A DNA stretch of 64,000 nt from Trochalopteron elliotii (taxonomy: Eukaryota; Chordata; Aves; Passeriformes; Leiothrichidae): the NCBI GenBank assembly GCA_024734555.1, contig JANPWX010000076.1, positions 760,689 through 824,688 on the forward strand, given 5' to 3'. Below the pieces are notes generated by a model. The model made no database searches and was not told where the DNA came from. It was given only the letters and a program-made list of their open reading frames with translations. Positions 39,001 to 54,000 of the stretch are shown here, piece after piece. Position 1 is the first letter of the stretch. Every line of letters begins with the position of its first letter. The position numbers were made by a program, and so were the translations under genes.

Positions 39001-42000
39001 AACTGCCTGTACTGACAAAGCTCCATTTTAAGAGCCAATTAGTATGTTACAATTTATATAGATGAGCTTCATGGGGGTTTTTTTTTGTTGGTTTGGTTTA
39101 GTTTTTGGTGTGTGGTGTTTGCTTTTTTCATTCAAAATTGATGTCTTCCTCTTGTCGAGCATTTTTTAATATGTGAGGTTTTTTGAGAAGTAAGATTTCT
39201 GTATTCATTTTACTTGTATCTTCATCCCAACTTGAAATAAACCAAAAGGCTAACTTATACAAGTTGATGGTAAGATAAAAAGAAAAGCCCCTAATGCAGT
39301 GAAAGAGGAACAAAAACTGTAGGCTGTCCATAGCTGATCTTGCTAGTCAGGACACACTCTGTGTGTCTGTGTTCAATTCCAGCAGATACTGCCTTTTAAC
39401 TGGTGAATGTGTCCATAGGCAGGATGGTGAGAAGTTGAGGGGAGTGTCGTGGGTTAAGCCCTATAGGCAGCTCAGCCCCACACAGCTGCTCACTTACTCA
39501 CCCTGGTGGGATGTAGGGTAAAAGTGAGAAAAATCTGGGCTGAGGTAAAAACAGTTTAATAAGCAAAGCAAAAGCTGCGTGCACACGCAAAGCAAAATAA
39601 GGAATTGACAGGCAGAGCTCTATCACACATGATAGTTACTTGGAGTGATGGCATTTGTCTTCCCAACTATCTCTTCCTCCTCCACCCGACTTTTATTGCT
39701 GAGCATGATGTCTTATGCTGTGGGATGTCTGTTTGGCCATTTGAGGTCAGCTGTCCCAGCTGGGGACAGTCTGAAAAGCAGAGAAGACCTTGACAATGTG
39801 CAAGCACTGCTCAGCAATAACTAAAACTTCTCTGTGCTATCAGCACTGTTGTTCATAAGTCCGAAACACAGCAACCATACAAGCTGCTACAAAAAATGAA
39901 CTCCACCCCAACCAGAACTAGTACAGAGAGATAAAAATAAATAAATTATAAAAATGTTTATATAGGAAATTAAGGCTTTCTCTTAAAAGCAGTATGATTT
40001 CTCTCCAGAGTGGCCATTTTAACATGTAAGCTGCAGGGAGAATCATATCTGTACAGGACACTTGAACCGATACATTTCATGATAGGGGAAGTAAGGAATT
40101 TTTTATAGTTTAAACTGGTTAGATAGGGGGGTTTTGTCTGATAGCTTCAAAGGACAGAATTTTTCCCATTAAAAAAAAGTTATTTGACTATTTAGAGGGG
40201 ACTGGTTTGCTAATTATTTCTTCTTCTCCAGGTTTGATCATTCTCCTTGTGACCCAACAGTCACATTACATGGACCCCCACATAATGCTGTTGCCTGTGT
40301 GATATGCTGCGAAAGATTTTCAACCTCTCAGCAGTACCATGATCATCTTTTATCCAAGGCAAGAGCATAAGGGTGAATAACTCGCCTGACTGAATGTAGT
40401 GGAGGGTTTAAGACTTAGAATTTGGTGTTGATTTCGGGTTTTGTTTTTTCTTTAACCCTCTTTCCTCTCTTTTACTCTTCAGTATATTTTTCTCTGATTC
40501 TGCTGTGTTTCAAACACCTGGTGTAGCCTGACAGGATTCCCTTTAGATGTGACCATTAGGTTGCAGTTTTTGGTATGCTTTCAAGAGGACTATAGTTCTG
40601 TCTTGAACCTCTGGTCCATCTGTTGGGGTTGTTGATAGGTATTCCCTTTTATTTGCATTTCCAAAACTATGAAAGGTAAAGGCAGGAAGTTAGGGTGAAA
40701 TAAGTGACTGCAAAGAGAAGCAGCAGAAAGGATATGAGGGTTTTATTTAAGCAGTCTGATGTTGAATTAGATAATGGATAGCATTTTCAAAATTGGAGGT
40801 TCCATAACAAATATTCTCCCCTAGTCTCCAGAAGCTGCATTAAATTTGGGTAAGTTTTAGAATTTCTGAAAATCAGACTAAATTTTACTTGTAGTAATAA
40901 TGACTCTTGATATGTAGTCATACCTGACAAGCTGAAAGATTGCATCAGAGTGTGTCCCTGCTCTTTTTCCATTTCTTCAAAGTTGTGTGCCTGTGATGTG
41001 TCCAAGGACATTAGCAGGAGTAGCAGCCAAGGTGGGGGAAAGGCAGTGAGTGTCTCTTGCAGGCAGCAAGAAGATGGGATTACTCTGATGTATAAGGACG
41101 GGGAGATAATCCTAGTCAAAGCTCTGAGCATATAATGAAGATTCTTGGAGTGATGTAGAAGGAAGCAAGCAAAAATATCAGAAGCAGAACTAAAGGATTT
41201 TTGCCCTGAAGGCAGAGCTCTGAAGTTGATGCAGAAAGCAAAGTGGGTGGAAGGAGTTCACTTCTACAAAAGTCACAGACCTTTCAGGCTGCTCTGAGGA
41301 GCAGCATTTTTGAGAGTTAGAGGTTAGCAGAATTAGGGAAGAAATGACGTGAGCTAAAACAGCTGCTCTATTGACAGAGGGAACTTTTTCTGAGAGCCTG
41401 CATAAAGGGAATGGGTAAGAATTGCTGGAGCCCATAGTCCCTGGGAAAGTGCTTGCTGCCAGTGGTGCAAGAAGGGGATGGAGAAGTTGACAGTGTAGTA
41501 AGGAATGATGAGTAGCTGGGTTTGACAGTGGTACTTTGGCCAGTTCCTTGTGTCTTGTGAGCTGAAGTGCAGAGGGGTAGGCTGTAAATAATATCTGATA
41601 AATATAGATGTGGTAGCTGAAAACCTAAAATTGAAAATATTACCACAGAAATGAGAGGGGAATGGGAGGACATGAGAACTGGTTCTGGTTTGTTGACTTA
41701 TTTTTTTTTCTAAATAGATAATTTTCTCTTCCAGCTCAATGGAAATGATGGGCATAAAAAAGGTATTCCTCCACAGCATATTCAGTGTTTTGCATGCCCA
41801 AACTGCTTCCTCCTTTTCACCAAAAGAGATGAGTGTTTGCAGCATATGTCACGAGAGAACCACTCCCTCCCGGGTTCTGAACTGAGTGGTACGTTGCTAC
41901 TAAGTGTATTGCTTATATTTTTTTCTGATAATTCATCCTTAAGACAGGAATTGGCTTACATTTTTCTGCTGTGTAAAAAAGCTTTAGGTTTTAAAGTTTG

Positions 42001-45000
42001 TTATTAATGAATTCTTGTTTTGCTTTTAAGATCTTAAATGTGATGCTTTGAAGTTCATATTTTTGTGTAGACATTCCTCTATCACACTTGCTGTAATGAG
42101 ATGCTGTCAAGTCTCTCACGTAAGTGTCTCATCCTCCAGTGACTCCATACAAGTGACTACTTTCCTGAGTAAGTTTAGATATAGCATGTTGATAGAGACT
42201 CAGAGCAAAACACATAAACTTCTTTTTCATTTCCAGTCAGTGTGGCTGTTGAGTTCTTTCCTCTTACTCTACTGTCTCTAGTGTGCTTGGAGGCTATTTT
42301 TCTTGCCAGTGTCCTTTGCATTCCTGATGGCAAAGACTTATGAAAATGTCTTCTCCATATAATCACAAATTTAGAGTGCTTAGCTGGAACATTGCTGCCA
42401 GTCTGATGGCTTGCACAGACTACGTGGCTTCTGATGGCTGAAATACTGGTCATGTTGTGAGCTGGCAAGATTCTGAACCATGCTTAATAAAGTCCAGAGG
42501 AAAGATCTGTCTGATCATGGTACTGCAAGCAGGGTTAATGCCCAACATAACTGTACTGCTTATGTCAAATTTTTATTTTTGACATAAGCAATAGGCATTC
42601 AGGCATTTACTTCAATGTTAGCTAACTGCGAAGTGGCCATACTTTAGAAATTGTAACTCTCTGGACAAGCCTATGTGGCCAAAAGGATTCATGTAGTTAT
42701 TTCTCACCTTCATAAGAGTATCTCCAGCTTCTGTTGTCCCCTAGAGTGGCTGCAGGAAATGTACAGAAAAGGCAGGCTTTGAAGGAATCCCCTGCCAGTC
42801 AAGTCAGTTCTGCTGCCTTCTTATAGTGAAGTGACAAATCAGCTGCATGGTTATACTTTCCCTTCTGCATTGTCACTCTAATGTACTTTGATTCTCAAAA
42901 AGGTATTAATTCTGAATGTGATTACTGCAGATGCTTTTAAATTCAGGTCATAGGTTTTAAAAAAGATTACTGGTGAGCTATTGCTTGGAAAGATTAAAAG
43001 CACAAGTTAGTGTTTTCTTCTATAGAGATGGAGAGTGCTTAACTCAGAGCAAAAAACGGAGTATTCCATTTTTTACTTTGCATTAGTAAGGCTTCATGAT
43101 TAATAATTGTCAGCATGGCCTAAGATCTGCCAGTGAAGTTAGCTGAAAGGCATAACCTCAAATTACTGCCTGCTGATCATCGCATTTTACTGAAACAGAA
43201 AAATCAAAGAGAATTTACCTGCCTGAGAAGGTGCAGAACGTGAACAATATATAACCACAAACCATTTTCCATTCTCTTTTTAGTAGAATTTTCTTATTCT
43301 GCTGGTACCAGAAGTTAGCTGTGGAGTATATACTCAGAATAACTGGAAGTCCTGCATCTAAAAATTTAAGAATTAACATTAAGGATGGGAAAGAGAGAAA
43401 GAGATGGTCAGAGTATGTGGGAACTTGTTAAATAAATTACATGCTTTTAAAAAAAAAAAGTATTCTATGGCTTAAACAAAATTTTATGTAGTAAGAGTAG
43501 ACAGCTGGTAATAGGTGGAGGAGAAGAAGATAAGAACCTTCCTGAGAGAGATATTGACCTGGCATTGTAGAATGGGGAAAAGGGAAGTAAAGTCAGTCAT
43601 CCAATATGAAAAAGCAAGATGCAAGCAGATTCAGGTATAACATAGTTACAGAAGTTTAAAAAATTCAGGATTTAGTTACAACTTTCGTTGCAGTTACTGT
43701 AGCTCAGCTGACATTTTTTAACTTGCTTTCTGAACCCTGTGACAAATGAGTAACAATAATAATTATGTCATCAGAGAGCTGAAATTCTATGGAAAAACTC
43801 TGTGTGGTTACACTTTCTGCCATTCCATTTTATAGATTCACTGAAGTCTGACCGCCCACTACCTTTTCCATCCTTTGCAAAGAACCTCTTGATATCTCTG
43901 TGCAAAGAGGTCTCCTTCCAAGTGAAGTGTATGTCCTGCTTCAAGATACTGCGCTCACATATGGAACTAACAGCTCATTTCAGGTTTGTGAAAGGCAGTT
44001 GTCTTTGTAATGTGAACATCTGTAGGTCAATGACAGGTATGCAGACATGCTTTTAGTGGTACTAGTAGATTTCAGGCCAGCTAGGATGCTCTAAATGTTG
44101 ACTTCCTGAACAAAAACCTACCTCCTTAACTTCACCCCGCACTGCAGAAAGTTGATCAGTGTCAGGATCCTTTTTGTATTTTCTGTAACAGAACAACAAA
44201 AGGTGTTCTCTGTTCCACTATTTCTAAGTTGACAGCATTTGATTTTGAAAATGTACAGTCAAAAACACAAGCATCAATCTACATGCTAGCTTTGGAAACT
44301 AATTCTCTTCAAAGTTCAGAGACTAAATATACATTGCATGGTTTTGTTGGAAAGCTGGTAGGTGGGTTAAAGTACATAAAGGACACTGTTTCCAGGCACT
44401 TAATGCTGTAGCCACTTGGTAATATATGAAGTGCATCTGAGGGTTTAAAAATGTTTCAGGTTGTGATACAGCCTCTTTATGTTTTTAATCCATTCTAGAA
44501 CACGTTGTTATAATTCTGGGCCCATGGCACTGTCAAAGAAAAGCATCGCCCAAGTTGCAGAGATATTTAAAATGAAAGGTCACTGTGAGAACTGTGATGA
44601 GCTGTTTGCTGATAAGAATCAGATGACCCAACACAAACAAACCACTCAACATAACATTAGAGTGTTTACTACACTGGAAGAGTCCATCTTGATGTTCTGC
44701 CATGTCAATGGAAAACATAAAAATCAGTCTCATTTGTGCCACGTTGTGGAACGGTCAAGACCACTGCTTAAAAGACATTTGAGTCCAGATGAGTCCTCCA
44801 GCAAAATGGCGTCTTCTCCTTCGAAACGGAAGAGCAATTTAAAAGATAAAAGTGAAGATAAAGTCACAAACCAAAGTCAAGGTAGTGCTTGCAAAGTAAA
44901 AGCCTGGTTTTGTGAATGCCTTCAAAAGTTTTTTACAGAAGAGTCAGTAGAAAAGCATATTTTATCAGCAAATAGGATCTGTCACAAATGTGCTGTGTGT

Positions 45001-48000
45001 GGAAAGCTGGCTGAAAATTCAAGCATTATCCGCCTGCATATGAGTCGATTCCATGGAGGAGCACACTTGACTAATTTTCTTCTTTGGTGCAGAGCATGCT
45101 CTGTAGATCTTAGAGAAGAGGATATTATGGGACACATAACTGAATTTCATGGTGGACATAGTTACTACTATGAGCAAGAAGCTGTAGAAGATGAACCTAT
45201 GCCATCTGCTTCCGATGCAGTGAGCATTTCTGCAGGGGGAGATAAAGACTGCCTTTCTGGCCCTGTGGAACTCTCCCCTGAAAATCATCCTGTTGTGGGA
45301 AAATGGCAGTGCCGCATTTGTGAGGAGATGTTTGAGTCTGAAGAGAGTGTTAAACAGCATTGCATGTCCTTGGAAAGCCATGCATTTCACAGGTACTCGT
45401 GTGGCTTATGTAGAAATCATTTTCGGAAAGTAGGAACACTACAGCGGCACTTCCAAGAGCATCATAATCAGGAGATACAGACTAAATACTTCTGTGGCCT
45501 TTGTGGTAATCTCTTCTTCAACACAGAGGAAGAATTTCTAACCCATTACAAGGCGCTTCACAGCACAGACTATACATTTGTGCCTGAGCAAATGGAACCA
45601 TCAATAAAAAAAGATGAGGACTTCCTCCCAGTTGAACAAGGAGACCGTTTGGCCTGTGGCTGCCGAACGACTTATGTCTCCAAGATAAACAGGAGGAACG
45701 ATTATGAGAACTGTCAGAAGGTCATGCTGCAGAAAGGACACCTATGGTTTCGATGCTGCTTGTGTTCTGTAACAGCACAGAATATTGCTGATTTGAACAG
45801 TCACCTCCAGAGTCACACGTCAGTAAAACCTAAGGGAGAGATGTATGTTGTTAGATGTGCTGCATGCAACAAAAACTTTGATGATCTTTCAAGCGCGCAT
45901 CAGCACTATCACAGGAAACACTGCTTCCTGCAGAAACCTGATCTATCGAGTCATGCATCAGAATCAGAAGACACAGTATTCAAGTTTTCAGCAAGTGGAG
46001 CTTGTGCTGTCAGAAAACCCCACAGGCAGCAATTTCAAGCATCTCCATCCAAAACTCAGGACAGACCACAGTTTTCTCTGCAGGGCCGAATAGAGGGAAA
46101 GAAAATAAAAAATCAGGACTTAAAACAGTCTGAAGAACTTTGTGAAAGTATGTAGAAAATTTCTTTCGACATTAGTTGAAAGTACTGCTGTCCTTAACAC
46201 ACTCTTTCATTGTCAGTACATGTCACATACCATTTGTTTACATCCAGCTATAAATGAGCTCAAAATTTAGTACTTGTTATTTCTCAAATATTGAATTCTC
46301 AGTACTTCAATTTCCAAAACTCAGACTTCACAATTTATAGTTATATGCCATATATGTGAAGTCTTGGGGAAAAAACCAAACAAAAAGGCAGATGTGAGAA
46401 TCCTGAGACCAAAACATTTGGTTTTCAAATTAGTTTGGAGCATAATTTGGTGTTAAAAGGGAGAGGACCATCAAGGATACCCCAGTTAGGGATCTAATGT
46501 CTAGAAGTGTAAGAGTGATCTATCATACACATTCAGAAGAAACTTGCCTTCTTTATATATATAAATATTTATAAGCCTGTTAGTGCTTTCCGTGTGGGCA
46601 ATGCTGTTATATCACCATCATCTCAGCTTTCTTAGCTTGCCAAAAAGCAGTATCAGCTGAGAATTTATATTCCCAGTATGTATTGTTTTTTTCCCTCAAG
46701 CATGCAATTTTTTTTCAAGTTCATTATCACTTTTAAGAATGACATCCAGAATGCTGAAGGTGTACCTTGTGTTCAGAAATTGAAAGTGTCTCTTGATTAC
46801 TAGTGGTATGATAATGCTTTCGATTAAGAGATTGACATTTATGTTAGAAGTACAGCAAAATGTACATATCTAAACGTTTTATGTGCTTTTATGCATGCAA
46901 GCAATTGAATGTCACAGAGACTTGGCATAGGGTACACAGCTGGATATTAAATGAGTTATTCAAATGTCTTGGTGCAGGACAACAGCTTTCTGTGCTTATC
47001 ACAAAACTATCCAGGTCTACACCATCATATAGCCAGATTCTACTCTCTCTAATTTGTGCATTATTAAGTGCTAATTCAGTTGATTTTAAAATTATGCAGT
47101 TACCAAATAACATTGTGTTTTGTAACTTTTCTTTTTGTAACTTTTCACTTATATATGTGACTATAAGAATTTTCAAAAGCAAGTTGTTTGACCAGAAAGT
47201 CATGTGAATTTTAAATGTGTCCCTTTTATCCCATTGAAGATGGTGAACTTCCTGATCTTGACTATCTGAGTACCATGACTCACATTGTGTTGGTGGATCT
47301 GGACAACTGGGGAAACTTTTTCACACAGCTGCCAGCTAACCTGAACCAAGGAACATTTATCTGGGGTTTTCAAGGTAAAAAAAATTTGAAGTAAATCAAA
47401 AGATAAGATTAACAAGTCTACATATCTACTTGAGCAGAGATTCCTTGAATCTGAGAGAATGTAGAACAGGAGCAAGTAGGCACTAGACTTCTAAAGTAGC
47501 AGTGTTACAGGCACCGTGTAACAGAATGGTTTGAGTTGAAAGGGACCTTAAAGATCACACCATTTTGCAGTCTGTCAGTAGGATCCCTTTAACTTGGTAC
47601 TTTTACTTACCTGACTGTTTTTGAACCAGCTGCTTGTCCACCTCATACTTTTTCTACAGGTTTTCTCTGTATCTACCTTTACAGTTATTTTGTCTGTGGT
47701 ACATCGATTTCTTCAGTAAAGTGTAGATAAAGGGTAGTTTCAAAATATTTATGGCCTGAAACACAGGCATCATCTTACCAGATTTGTAGGTCAGGTATGT
47801 TTTACACTTGGTAAACACTATTGCACTGCACTTCCTTGCTAAGTGTTTTTTATTGTCTCTTCCCATAAAAGATAATCAAGGATATTCTGAAAGCTGAGAG
47901 TTGTCGTGCTGCTCAGGTTGGACAGAAAGGCCTGTTGATGCCTGGGTCACTTTTTTTTTCCTCTTAGGAACAGATTTTTCAATTATCTGGTGAAGGCAGA

Positions 48001-51000
48001 GCAAGTATAGGTGTTAATGTAAGGTGGTAGGGATACAAGCAGTCATCTGTGATCCTGAACCTGTAATCTGGTATCTGCTTGTTACGAGTTTTGGGGATGA
48101 ATCTTCCGATCTCCCCTGTTAAAGCTGGTTATTCTCCTGAGTCTTGTATTCTCCTCCAGCATTACTTCTGTATCACTACCTGTGTTGTCATTACCTTCAG
48201 CCTTTCTGTAACAGCATTCCTACACATGCAAGCCACAGAAAATACTGACTTTGAGGTTTTAAGTCATAGAATGTTAAGGGATTAGAATGGACCTTAGAGG
48301 TCATCTAGTCCCAACCCCCTCTGGCACAGGCAGGGACACCTCCCACTAAACGAGGTTGCTCAAGGCCTTATCCAGCCTTACTTGTAACACTGCCGGGGTT
48401 GTGGCATCCAAGACCTTCCTGAGCAACCTGTTCCAGTGTCTAACTACCTTCACAGTAAAAACTTTCCTTCTAATATCTAACCTAAATTCGTTCTCTTTCA
48501 GTTTGTACCCATCACTCCTTGTCCAGTCCTCCTACAGTTCCTGACAAAGAGTCCCTCTCTGGTTTCCCTTAGGCCACTTGAGATACTGAAAGGTTGCTGT
48601 GAGGTCTGCATGCAACCTTCTCTTCTCCAGGCTGAACAGCTCCAACTTTCTCAGCCTGCCTTCATAGGGCTGCTGCTCTTATCAACTATCCTCTTACCAA
48701 CTTCCTGACCCTTGGACTTGCTCCAACAGTTCCATGTCCTTCCTATACTGGGGACACCAGAACTGGACACAAGTAGTCCAGGTTGGGTCTCACAAGATAA
48801 ACAAGATAAAAGATATCTCACACTTTCCCTATTATACCTCATGGTCCTAGATTTCTATTTCATCCATGTTGCTTGGCTGCTTCATATATATACATTCTCT
48901 TTTCTATATGGCCGAGCAACCAGTTGTCTATTCTTACATTCTTTTGTAAGGCTTTTCCCAGCGTGAACATCTGGGCAGATTTCACTTCACCTGTGCACTC
49001 CTTGAATTTTATTGTGATTTGAGGTTTGGTTGTAGTTTTTAATTGCTGAAGGCAATTAAAACTGTTTATATCTACAGTTATTCAATATGCTTGGCCTTGG
49101 AAAAACTTTTCCTGCTGATAAAAATAAGAAACTATTAGGAATCTATGTCTGGCTACTCTGTTTATACCTGGCTACTGTGGGTTTTATAAAGAATTATTTA
49201 GTAAAGAAGAATTTCCCCACAATAATTCAGACACTGTCTTTCAGTCATACTTCATTCTATCTAATTTACTCAAAATTACTTTGTCATTAGTTGACTTAAG
49301 CTTGTTTGCTATGACAAGGTCTTCTGTGCTGTTACTGTTTTCCAAGGTTAAAACATGGTTTTGATGCATTACGAAAAATTTGGTTGTACCTAGGGATGTC
49401 TGAGCTGTATTGTCAGAAATTTCTCTTCTGACTTTCAGAAAAGAAATAATCGTAGTATAACCACAGTGTTACTAGTCTATCAGTAGGAACCCCTACTAAT
49501 ACAATACTCTTACCCAAAGGTACCTTTGTGCTAGTTAAGACACTGAGCCCAGAGATGTTTCAAACACAGGTGCCTGATGGCACAGCACAGCCATATCAGC
49601 ACCACTCAATTCCTTACTTCCTAATGGGTTTGCTGCATGCAGGCTGCCTTGTGGGAATGGCCCTGAAGCATGTGAACTAAAAAACATGCTGAAGAGTTAC
49701 GTGTGAATAAAATGGGCCATAGTCATATTAAAGAAATATTTACCAGTTTTAGTGTCAATTGTATTGGTTTTGAGCCTGGGAGCACTAAGGCTCCCAGGTA
49801 CATCTGGATCTGTTGTTGTAGGTACCCTCTCATCATAATGGTTTGAATAGTTACTTGAGGCATGCTATTCTTGTTTTTTTAACCTGTGAAAATATAGCAA
49901 CATTTTTTCCTGCATTTCCCAAACAACATTTCTGAATTTTTAATTATTATTTTTATACTATGTGTCTGCATTATTTCTATTATTCCTGTTTCTTGTATGG
50001 CCTTAGCTTTGCTTTGAGTTCCTCCATTGTATTGTCTGGACTCTGTATTGTTTCTGTCTTTAGATAGTCCATTGTCTTTCATCCATTTGTGGGCTAACTA
50101 AATAGGTCTAACTAAATGACAGGTCTGTCACTGTTTTCAGCTGCCCTGGTCAATTGCTTATGTTGTATATTTATGCAGCCAAAAACCAGGGCTGGTGATT
50201 ACAAGTCTTTCCCAAATAGGGACTGAGGGCTGTCACAGCAGACAAGAACAACTTGCAAATAGCATTTTTTTCTTCTGGACAGGTTCCACTAAATCATTTT
50301 GGTGTAGACTCTTAATAAATCTTTGCGATCATTTTTGATATCTTTTTGCCAGTAGGCTGAAAAGGCAGGGGTGGAAACAGGAGAAATCTGCTGAGGAATT
50401 GAGGAATCTTTTCTTTGTTAGACTCCAGGTGGACACGTTGGCATAAACCATCCTCTGCAGCCTGTTTACTTGAGCATTGGTTTCCCATGTCCTCATGTGT
50501 AGTGCCATCAGTAACTGCTTTCATTTTCCATTCAAAATCCTTTCTTATATCCAGCCACTCTATCATCTAGCAGAAAAAGCAACATTTTTTCCTCCATTTT
50601 GCAGACCCATTATTTCCTAGCCATTGGAATGTTACAAAATCCTTAAGTCACTCTGGTCATATTGTCATTCCATTTGCTTGCCTTTTTATACTGTCATATG
50701 TATTTCCATGGTGCAAGCTCCTCTGTTTTTTTCTCTCTCGAGACTTCCTGCTTCTTTTCTTTCCCTTGCAACTTGTTTCAGTCTGGTACTGGTTTTGTCT
50801 GCAGCAAGCACTTTACTCAGCTCATCTTTATTATCCACCTGTTTTCTCAGCTTCTAACTACATGCTTAGCATACTGTGTAGAAAATTCCTGCAGTTTTTT
50901 CCCAGTTGTAGCTCATTTTGCTCATCTTAGACTGCATCCATAGGTTTGTCAGGACTCTCAACGTTTCTCTCAGCTGTTGCTCCAGTTCTTGGATCCTCTT

Positions 51001-54000
51001 TTTAATGAGTTCTGACAAGTTATAGTGTATGTTGACTCTGTAACTCCTGTAGTACAGGTTTCCCTAAGAGAAGCATTTCTATTATTTGTACCATTTCCAG
51101 AGCTCTTTTGATCGTGCACATTAACCGTAATTGTGCTTCAAACTGGAGAAAAACACATCCTTGTGTCTAAAAGCATATGATATCTAGAAGATCAGTTTTT
51201 CAGGAATTGAAGAAAAACAATTGTAGAGAATTGATAGAGTAGCATCAGGCTAGCTACTTTTTTTTGCCTTCTAACTAGAGAACAAGAGGGCTAGGGGGAT
51301 TTGGGTTATGTGTTTTTCTTATCTTTTACATTGATCAAAATAAATCCTGTCTTTAAAGACAATTTTATATTTGCTTTTGCCTTCTTGCATTCTTAATTCA
51401 TAGAGGCATTTCTGCCCAAACCCGTGGTTTGTTTGTTTTTCATGTTTGGTTTTTTATGATTATTAATATTATTCCTCTTCACTGTATAGGAGGATACAGC
51501 AACTGGAAGCCTCCAGTGAATTGCAAAATTTACAACTATCTTAAGAGGATTGGATGTTTCTTTCTTCATCCACGTTGCAGTACCAGAAGAGAAGCAGCAG
51601 ACTTTGCTCTCTGTGTTCATGTAAGTTAGGGCATGCTTGCATTACTGTGTCCTGTACCCAGAGAAGGGTGGCAGATGGTATCTACTATTGATGTTAAGCA
51701 CTAATTGTAGATGACATTTTTAGATTCTTTCCATGAGACTTCTGTGTCCCCTATAAGAATGATAAACCTGGACTGAGTGGGGCCAGGTGGCCAAGAAGTG
51801 ACTTAAAAATTAGCCCAAATAGGACAGCAGTCTATTGTGGATGGGAAGGGAGCTGGTTAGGGAATGACGAATGAAAATACCTGCACTTATTACAGTTTCT
51901 GTTAACTGTAACTCCTTTGTCTCTCTTCGAGTAGCCCAAATCTCAAGCCATCTTAACAATGGAGTTGAGTGGGTGCTGGTTTCGCAGACCCTGTTGAGCT
52001 GGCAAAGAGCAGTGCCTTTATTCAGTAGACTTTGGAAGGGTTGAGGATGGGCAGGGGAGGGAAGGAAATCTGGGATGCCATGGGGACTCATGTTCCTAAT
52101 GTAGAATCATAGATTTAAGGTTGGAAAAGACCTTCTAGATCATCAAATCCAGCCATCAACCCAGCACTATCACCTTCATTAAGCCATGTCCTCAAGTGCC
52201 ATATCCACATGATTTTTGAACACTTCCAGAGATGGTGACTCCACTGCTTCTCTGGGCAGCCTCTTCCGGTGCTTGGCAACTTTTTCAGTGAAAATCTAAA
52301 CCTCCCCTTGAGGTGCTGCTTGAGGCCAGTGCTTTATCAGTTAGATAAATTAGTACCTATCTAACTGTATAAGCACATTCTTGCAACAGTGGTTTTATGT
52401 TTCATCTTGCTTTTTATGTTACTCTTGAAATGCTCTGCAGAGATGACTTGTTTTATGTGGAGAGAGTTCTAAAAGGCTGCTTTTTAGGAGTTTTTTTCAT
52501 ACTCCATCTGTACTGTTCTGATAGCCATCACCAGTGTCTATTGTACATAGAGAAGAAATGAGCATAAAACTTTTGAAACAGTGCCATTCACAGTGAGGTA
52601 AATGTGGCTTGGATCATAAAAGCAGGAATAAATTGCTGGAGAAAACTTTCCAATGAAGACCTGTCTTGCACAAAGCTAGCCAAATGCCATGAGATAAAAA
52701 CACGATCTCTGTTTAACACTTGTAATCTGTTTTGTGTAGGCTGGTCGTCTGGATGAGCACCTGCCCAAGCAAATTCCTTTCACTGTTCTTTCTGGAGACA
52801 AAAGCTTCCTGGAACTGGAAAACCAATTTAAAATGACCCAGCGCTCAGCTCGCATCCTGAATCCTCACCACATTGAAGGAGACATGATGTGTGCCTTGCT
52901 AAACAGCATTTCAGATACCACAAAAGGTAGAAAGTAAACATTAAACACAATTTTTCCAGTAAACTTGATAGTTCTTTCCAATAAAAAACTGGAACACTTA
53001 CACTGGTAACATAAATGGTTGCTTGGTGCTTCTTGTATTGTAGTGGTATTTCAATGAATGATAGATCAGAAAATCATTATGCTTGGGCATGTTTTGAAAA
53101 CAGACTTAATTAAGCATTTTTATTCAATATAACAAACTCTGTCGTCCCTGTATTCTTTATTATAGCAGGAGACAAAACTGGTGTTTGAGTCTGAAAACTC
53201 CTTTCTAGTTAGAGAAGCTATTTAAAGCACTTGTGTACATAGTTACCAGTTTGTACTCAGATCTGTTTGGCTTTATTTGTGCTGTGTCTGAAACAAATGT
53301 GACCCTGCTAAAGCATCATTATTTCTCAAAATACTTCTGTCTATTTTAACTCTGACCTCCTGGCTACTTCCTGTAAGACATACTTCCTATTTGATAATTG
53401 TCTTCACTGGCACATGACTCACACATCCATTTGGAGAAAAAAATAATCTCAATGGAAGTTTTTAAGTCTCTAAAGTCCTGTATTCTAATGGCATGCTAAA
53501 ATAATCACATTGGTTTTGTACAGGATAATCAAAGAGGATTGAGCCAGCTCATTTTCATGCAAAGGGTACCAGAGCTGAGATGAGTTTTAATATTTATTAG
53601 CATTTTATACTATTTTGCTGTTTTCCCTAGGAGACCTGATGTTTCTCTGTAGACATTTTTGCTTTTTCTGGTTTCTTGTTGTAGTTTTGCAGGGTTGTAA
53701 GTTCAGAGCATATTACAGAAAGCTGTTTCTGAATTAGCCCTAAACTGTTTTCTGAAAAATTTCGCTGCTAGTCTTAATACAGGTTTATGAGAGCTATAAC
53801 ATGGTGCTGCTGTTCCACCAAGATTAAAGTGGAGTGCTGTCTCTGTATGATGAATTGGCATTGATTGATTGAAGGGGAAAAAAACAAAGATAATTAAGTA
53901 GTTTTCTGAAAAGAAATGATATGTGGTGAGCTGGAATTGATTTAAGTTCTTTTAAAACAGAAAAAGTGCTTACAGAGTTTTCTGGTCACCTCAGGCATTA

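Noticed and set aside
40340..40380. A canonical GT donor for ZNF451 exon 7
   Set aside because: The downstream GT (near 40372) lies after an in-frame TAA, and the upstream GT (40333) would remove the finger's His residues and shift the frame.
41354..41845. 163-codon minus-strand open frame
   Set aside because: Its upstream part is the antisense shadow of ZNF451 exon 8 and the rest is intronic with no homology.
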